DNA of 7,910 bases from positions 1 through 7,910 of the forward strand of contig URTL01000090.1 of assembly GCA_900550785.1 (NCBI GenBank), written 5' to 3'. Under the pieces are notes generated by a model. The model searched no databases and was not told where the DNA came from. It worked only from the letters and a program-made list of their open reading frames with translations. Shown piece after piece: positions 5,464 through 7,910 of the stretch (the stretch's first letter is position 1; every line of letters starts with the position of its first letter). Made by a program: the position numbers and the translations under genes. Source of the stretch: an uncultured Collinsella sp. (GTDB taxonomy: Bacteria; Actinomycetota; Coriobacteriia; Coriobacteriales; Coriobacteriaceae).

Positions 5464-7245
5464 ATGACGATCACCGAAATCGATGAGAAGTTCATGCGTG
5501 AGGCGCTGGCCGAGGCGCGCGCCGCCGCTGCGGTGGGCGAGGTGCCCATCGGAGCCGTAGTGGTGCGCGACGGCGAGATTGTCGCGCGGGCGCATAATCG
5601 CCGCGAGCTCGACCAGGATCCTTCGGCGCATGCCGAGTTTTCGGCCCTGTGCGCCGCCGCTCAGTCGCTTGGACGCTGGCGTCTTTCCGATTGTACGGTC
5701 TACGTGACGCTCGAGCCCTGCTGCATGTGCGCGGGGCTTATGGTTAACGCGCGCGTGGGGCGCTGCGTGTACGGCGCGGCTGATGCTAAAGCGGGCGCTC
5801 TGGGGTCGCTATACGACCTCAATGCCGATTCGCGCCTGAATCATCGGTTTAATGTGACCGCCGGCGTGCTGGCAGACGAGTGCCGCGCGGTGCTGAGCGG
5901 TTATTTTAGTGGGCTGCGTGGCACCGATGGTGCTGGCTGCGGTTGTGGGGCCGATCTTGAGGCGCATACCGCCCACGCCGAGGCGCTTGCGGGTGTCGAA
6001 GATACTGCCGTTGGGGCGGTCGATTTTGGTGCCGCGTGCCGCCGGCCCCGCCGTGTGCAGCTGGCGATCGACTCCTTTAAGGGCAGCGTTTCGAGCGCGC
6101 AGGCGGAGGAGGCCGTTGCCGAAGGTGTGCGCCGCGTGTGGCCCGATGCCCAGGTAAGCGCGCTGCCGCTGGCGGATGGCGGCGAGGGAACGCTCGATGC
6201 CGTTGCCGCGTGCGGCGGTGAGGTCGTGGCATGTGAAGTCGCAGGCCCTCTGGGCGACTGTGTGTCTGCCCGGATGCTGGTGGACGGCGAGTACGAGTCG
6301 GCTGTAATCGAGATGGCCGAGGCGGCGGGTATTGGGTATTCGCCTTGCACAGAGCCGGCGGCGTTGGCCGCTACGACCTATGGCGTGGGCGAGCTCATGC
6401 TTCGAGCGGTTCGTGCTGGGGCAAAGACTATCTATATTGGTCTGGGCGGCAGTGCCACCAACGACGGTGGCGCCGGCATGCTGCAGGCGCTGGGCGCGCG
6501 TGTGGTCGATGATCAGGGCTGCGATGTCGCCCCTGGTCTCGCGGGGCTTGAGCAGGTGGCGAGTATCGATTTGGCACCGGCGCTTCGGGCGCTGAATAGC
6601 GCGCGTATCGTCGTGCTCTCTGATGTCGAGAACCCGCTCGTGGGGCGCCGCGGTGCGCTGGCAGTGTTCGGTGGACAGAAGGGTCTGCCGGCGGATGATG
6701 CCGAGGCGCTGGGCAAGTACGACAGCTGGATGGTCGGCTACGGCCGCCTGCTCGATGCGGCAATTACCGGGGTGCGGGCTCAGGGATTGTTGCGCCTGCC
6801 CGAGGGTGCGCGGACATTTTGCTCGGTGCTCGGCGTGCCCGGCGCGGGTGCTGCCGGTGGCTTGGGCGCGGCGTTACTGGCGCTCGGTGCGGAGCTACGC
6901 TCGGGCGTGGAGACGGTGCTCGATCTGATTGGGTTTGACGAACGCATGCGTGATGTCGACCTGGTCATAACGGGCGAGGGCAATATGGACGAGCAGTCCG
7001 CCGCCGGTAAGGCACCGGTGGGTGTGGCTCGCCGCGCCAAGCGATATGGCAAGCCGGTGGTCGCCGTCGTGGGCGGTCGCGCCGTCAACCTGGACGCGGT
7101 ATATGGGCAGGGTATTGACTTGGTTTTGCCGATCTGCCGCAAGCCCATGCCCCTCGACCAGGCGCTCGGTGTGCAAGAAGCCACAACCAACCTCATCTGC
7201 GCCGGCGAGGCAGCCGCCCAATCCTACGACCTCGCCCGCTTCTAA
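5464..7245 (+). CDS. Fusion of tRNA adenosine(34) deaminase (TadA) and glycerate kinase
   Basis: One 593-residue frame carries two complete enzymes. Residues 1-153 are TadA, the zinc deaminase making inosine at the wobble base of tRNA-Arg(ACG): HAE (56-58) gives zinc ligand His56 and proton-shuttle Glu58, PCCMC (85-89) gives Cys86 and Cys89, and EVPIGAVVV (26-34) with HNRRE are typical. Residues about 197-593 are a full GlxK/GarK-type glycerate kinase (about 380 residues alone), which phosphorylates D-glycerate with ATP, probably to 2-phosphoglycerate: DSFKGS (203-208), ADGGEGT (237-243), GLGGSATNDGGAGMLQALG (326-344), SDVENPLVG (386-394), FGGQKG (402-407), TGEGNMDEQSAAGKAP (503-518). A roughly 44-residue linker (GCGCG, then Ala- and acid-rich) joins them. 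The ATG at 5464 follows GGGAAGG (5451-5457). No stop, ribosome site or clear start separates the halves. An assembly frameshift joining two genes is the main alternative. Confidence 0.95.
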   Translation: MTITEIDEKFMREALAEARAAAAVGEVPIGAVVVRDGEIVARAHNRRELDQDPSAHAEFSALCAAAQSLGRWRLSDCTVYVTLEPCCMCAGLMVNARVGRCVYGAADAKAGALGSLYDLNADSRLNHRFNVTAGVLADECRAVLSGYFSGLRGTDGAGCGCGADLEAHTAHAEALAGVEDTAVGAVDFGAACRRPRRVQLAIDSFKGSVSSAQAEEAVAEGVRRVWPDAQVSALPLADGGEGTLDAVAACGGEVVACEVAGPLGDCVSARMLVDGEYESAVIEMAEAAGIGYSPCTEPAALAATTYGVGELMLRAVRAGAKTIYIGLGGSATNDGGAGMLQALGARVVDDQGCDVAPGLAGLEQVASIDLAPALRALNSARIVVLSDVENPLVGRRGALAVFGGQKGLPADDAEALGKYDSWMVGYGRLLDAAITGVRAQGLLRLPEGARTFCSVLGVPGAGAAGGLGAALLALGAELRSGVETVLDLIGFDERMRDVDLVITGEGNMDEQSAAGKAPVGVARRAKRYGKPVVAVVGGRAVNLDAVYGQGIDLVLPICRKPMPLDQALGVQEATTNLICAGEAAAQSYDLARF

Positions 7246-7261
7246 AACCCATCCCCTCGAT

Positions 7262-7330
7262 AAGTTGCGGTGAAATACGGAGTGTTTTTGCCTTTAAGGT
7301 GCCAATTCAGTCCGTATTCCACCGCAACTT
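7262..7330. repeat. Long inverted repeat just after the fusion gene
   Basis: The arms 7262-7284 and 7308-7330 are complementary at 21 of 23 positions (AAGTTGCGGTGAAATACGG against CCGTATTCCACCGCAACTT), around a 23-nt loop that contains TTTTT and the small palindrome CCTTTAAGG. It starts 17 nt after the stop codon. It may end transcription, but there is no T-tract after the right arm. The length and near-perfect pairing suggest a dispersed palindromic repeat. Confidence 0.75.
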
Positions 7331-7397
7331 CGTGAATGGCCATTCGAGGCTGGCTGCCTTGGGTCTCGAGCCGGACCGCTTGCCACGAAACACGGCT

Positions 7398-7525
7398 ATC
7401 TACTACGTTTAACCGGGCACCCTCGCCCATCCCGGAATTTGTGAAATTAAAACCGCAGGTAGAAAGCTTGCCGATTTTCGAAAAAGCACGCTATGGTTGA
7501 CCTCTGTGACCAAAACGTAGTAGAT
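7398..7525. repeat. Widely spaced 13-bp inverted repeat
   Basis: ATCTACTACGTTT (7398-7410) and AAACGTAGTAGAT (7513-7525) are perfect inverted copies 102 nt apart. The interval is AT-richer than its surroundings, has the palindrome TTTTCGAAAA (7475-7484), and contains no ORF that resembles a protein. The role is unknown; the arms could bound a small mobile element or form the base of a structured RNA. Confidence 0.5.
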
Positions 7526-7560
7526 GGGCTCTTTCTGTGGTGCGGCACCAAGCCGGTCAT

Positions 7561-7642
7561 TTTGGGATCGGACTATTTTGACTACTCATTGGCTGCTCTG
7601 GCAATCGGGCTGCAAAAGTAGTCAAAAAAGCTCCGTCCCAAA
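7561..7642. repeat. Imperfect 24-bp hairpin upstream of ffs
   Basis: TTTGGGA (7561-7567), CGGACT (7569-7574) and TTTTGACTACT (7576-7586) pair with AGTAGTCAAAA (7617-7627), AG (7629-7630), TCCG (7632-7635) and TCCCAAA (7636-7642), leaving single-base bulges at 7568 and 7631 and one A/A mismatch. The loop is 30 nt. It ends 9 nt before the proposed -35 box of ffs. It is probably another dispersed palindrome. Confidence 0.55.
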
Positions 7643-7651
7643 TTAGCTACC

Positions 7652-7680
7652 TTGCTCTGGCGGGCGGGAGCAGGTAAGAT
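7652..7680 (+). promoter_or_regulatory. Promoter of the SRP RNA gene
   Basis: TTGCTC (7652-7657) and TAAGAT (7675-7680) are separated by an ideal 17-nt spacer. Transcription would start near 7686-7688, about 10 nt before the base of the RNA's terminal stem, which fits a directly transcribed stable RNA. Confidence 0.65.
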
Positions 7681-7696
7681 ATACCGAGCGCCTAGC

Positions 7697-7797
7697 GCGT
7701 TCGATGGGTTCGGATGACGACATGTTCCGAATCTGGTCAGGTCCGGAAGGAAGCAGCCATAAGGAGCCTCTGTCGGGCATCCGAATCCATCGAGCGC
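7697..7797 (+). ncRNA. ffs: Small bacterial signal recognition particle RNA (4.5S type)
   Basis: The RNA scaffold of the signal recognition particle, which binds Ffh and guides membrane-protein ribosomes to FtsY. The conserved domain IV core GGTCAGGTCCGGAAGGAAGC (7735-7754) with the GGAAG tip loop is unmistakable. The ends form a long stem: 7697-7716 pairs with 7778-7797 over 20 positions with a few G-T pairs (TTCGATGGGTTCGGATG against CATCCGAATCCATCGA). It is the roughly 100-nt form without an Alu domain. TTTCTTTTT (7804-7812) directly after the stem probably serves in termination. It follows tadA as in the B. subtilis tadA-scr-dnaX order. Exact mature ends are uncertain by several bases. 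Confidence 0.95.
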
Positions 7798-7810
7798 ACG
7801 GGCTTTCTTT

Positions 7811-7836
7811 TTGCGCGGTTTTACCAAACCGCGCAA
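7811..7836. repeat. Perfect 11-bp hairpin downstream of ffs
   Basis: TTGCGCGGTTT (7811-7821) pairs perfectly with AAACCGCGCAA (7826-7836) around a TACC loop. It overlaps the T-tract that ends ffs and has no T-run after it, so it may be a backup terminator, a processing signal, or simply a stable palindrome. Confidence 0.55.
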
Positions 7837-7890
7837 TGCTCGACGCTGCGCGCCACCCAGAGCGACAATTTGTCATTCAAAAGGCAAGGC

Positions 7891-7910
7891 ATGACCAGAA
7901 GGTCTATGCC
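7891..7910 (+). CDS. Possible start of the next gene (cut by the window edge)
   Basis: ATG at 7891 follows the purine-rich AAGGCAAGG (7881-7889), and an in-frame ATG at 7906 follows AGAAGG. Only six or seven codons are visible (MTRRSMP), so no family can be read. The tadA-ffs order suggests dnaX (DNA polymerase III tau/gamma), but that is inference from gene order in Bacillus, not from this sequence. Confidence 0.3.

Noticed and set aside
6058..6060. Internal GTG at residue 199 of the fusion as a separate kinase start
   Set aside because: No ribosome-binding sequence precedes it in the GC-rich linker, so separate initiation is not supported by sequence, though it is not excluded.
7242..7430. 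62-codon minus-strand frame after the fusion gene
   Set aside because: It crosses the 7262-7330 palindrome and the end of the fusion gene, and I recognise no family or ribosome site.
7582..7876. Minus-strand frames of 77 and 84 codons across ffs
   Set aside because: The region is the SRP RNA gene with its stem and conserved loop; the frames are antisense to it.

Overview
The window looks like a chromosomal segment of a GC-rich gut actinobacterium of the class Coriobacteriia, most likely Collinsella or a close relative. This rests on G/C-ending codon use, the protein families present, and the style of the intergenic palindromes. I recognise that style but could not search for it, so the assignment is an inference. 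All protein genes look intact except the two cut by the window edges.

Layout. (1) 1-465 (+): 3' end of an ABC exporter gene. A palindrome overlaps its stop, then a hairpin separates it from a convergent gene. (2) 576-1280 (-): cysE, serine O-acetyltransferase, divergent from (3) 1504-2142 (+): a DedA-family membrane protein with a strong terminator. (4) 2440-3492 (+): ilvE, branched-chain aminotransferase, preceded by a possible leaderless small ORF whose stop overlaps the ilvE start. (5) 3493-3971: a gene-free stretch holding a large nested hairpin, a roughly 210-bp element with terminal inverted repeats, and the lemA terminator. (6) 3972-4523 (-): lemA, divergent from (7) 4735-5319 (+): a TetR-family regulator. 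(8) 5323-5412 (-): tRNA-Ser(UGA) with an encoded CCA. (9) 5464-7245 (+): one reading frame joining a complete tRNA adenosine deaminase (TadA) to a complete glycerate kinase. (10) 7246-7650: gene-free, with three separate inverted-repeat modules. (11) 7697-7797 (+): small SRP RNA (ffs), followed at the right edge by the possible start of another gene.

The genes do not form one pathway. cysE (cysteine synthesis) and ilvE (branched-chain amino acids) are housekeeping metabolic genes. The right half (tRNA-Ser, tadA, ffs, and perhaps dnaX beyond the edge) matches a translation/secretion/replication neighbourhood known from Bacillus subtilis (tadA-scr-dnaX). The distinctive difference here is the glycerate kinase domain fused to TadA.

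The most notable features are the TadA-glycerate kinase fusion and the density of long, near-perfect intergenic palindromes, which look like dispersed non-coding repeat families. No CRISPR array, phage gene or transposase was seen.
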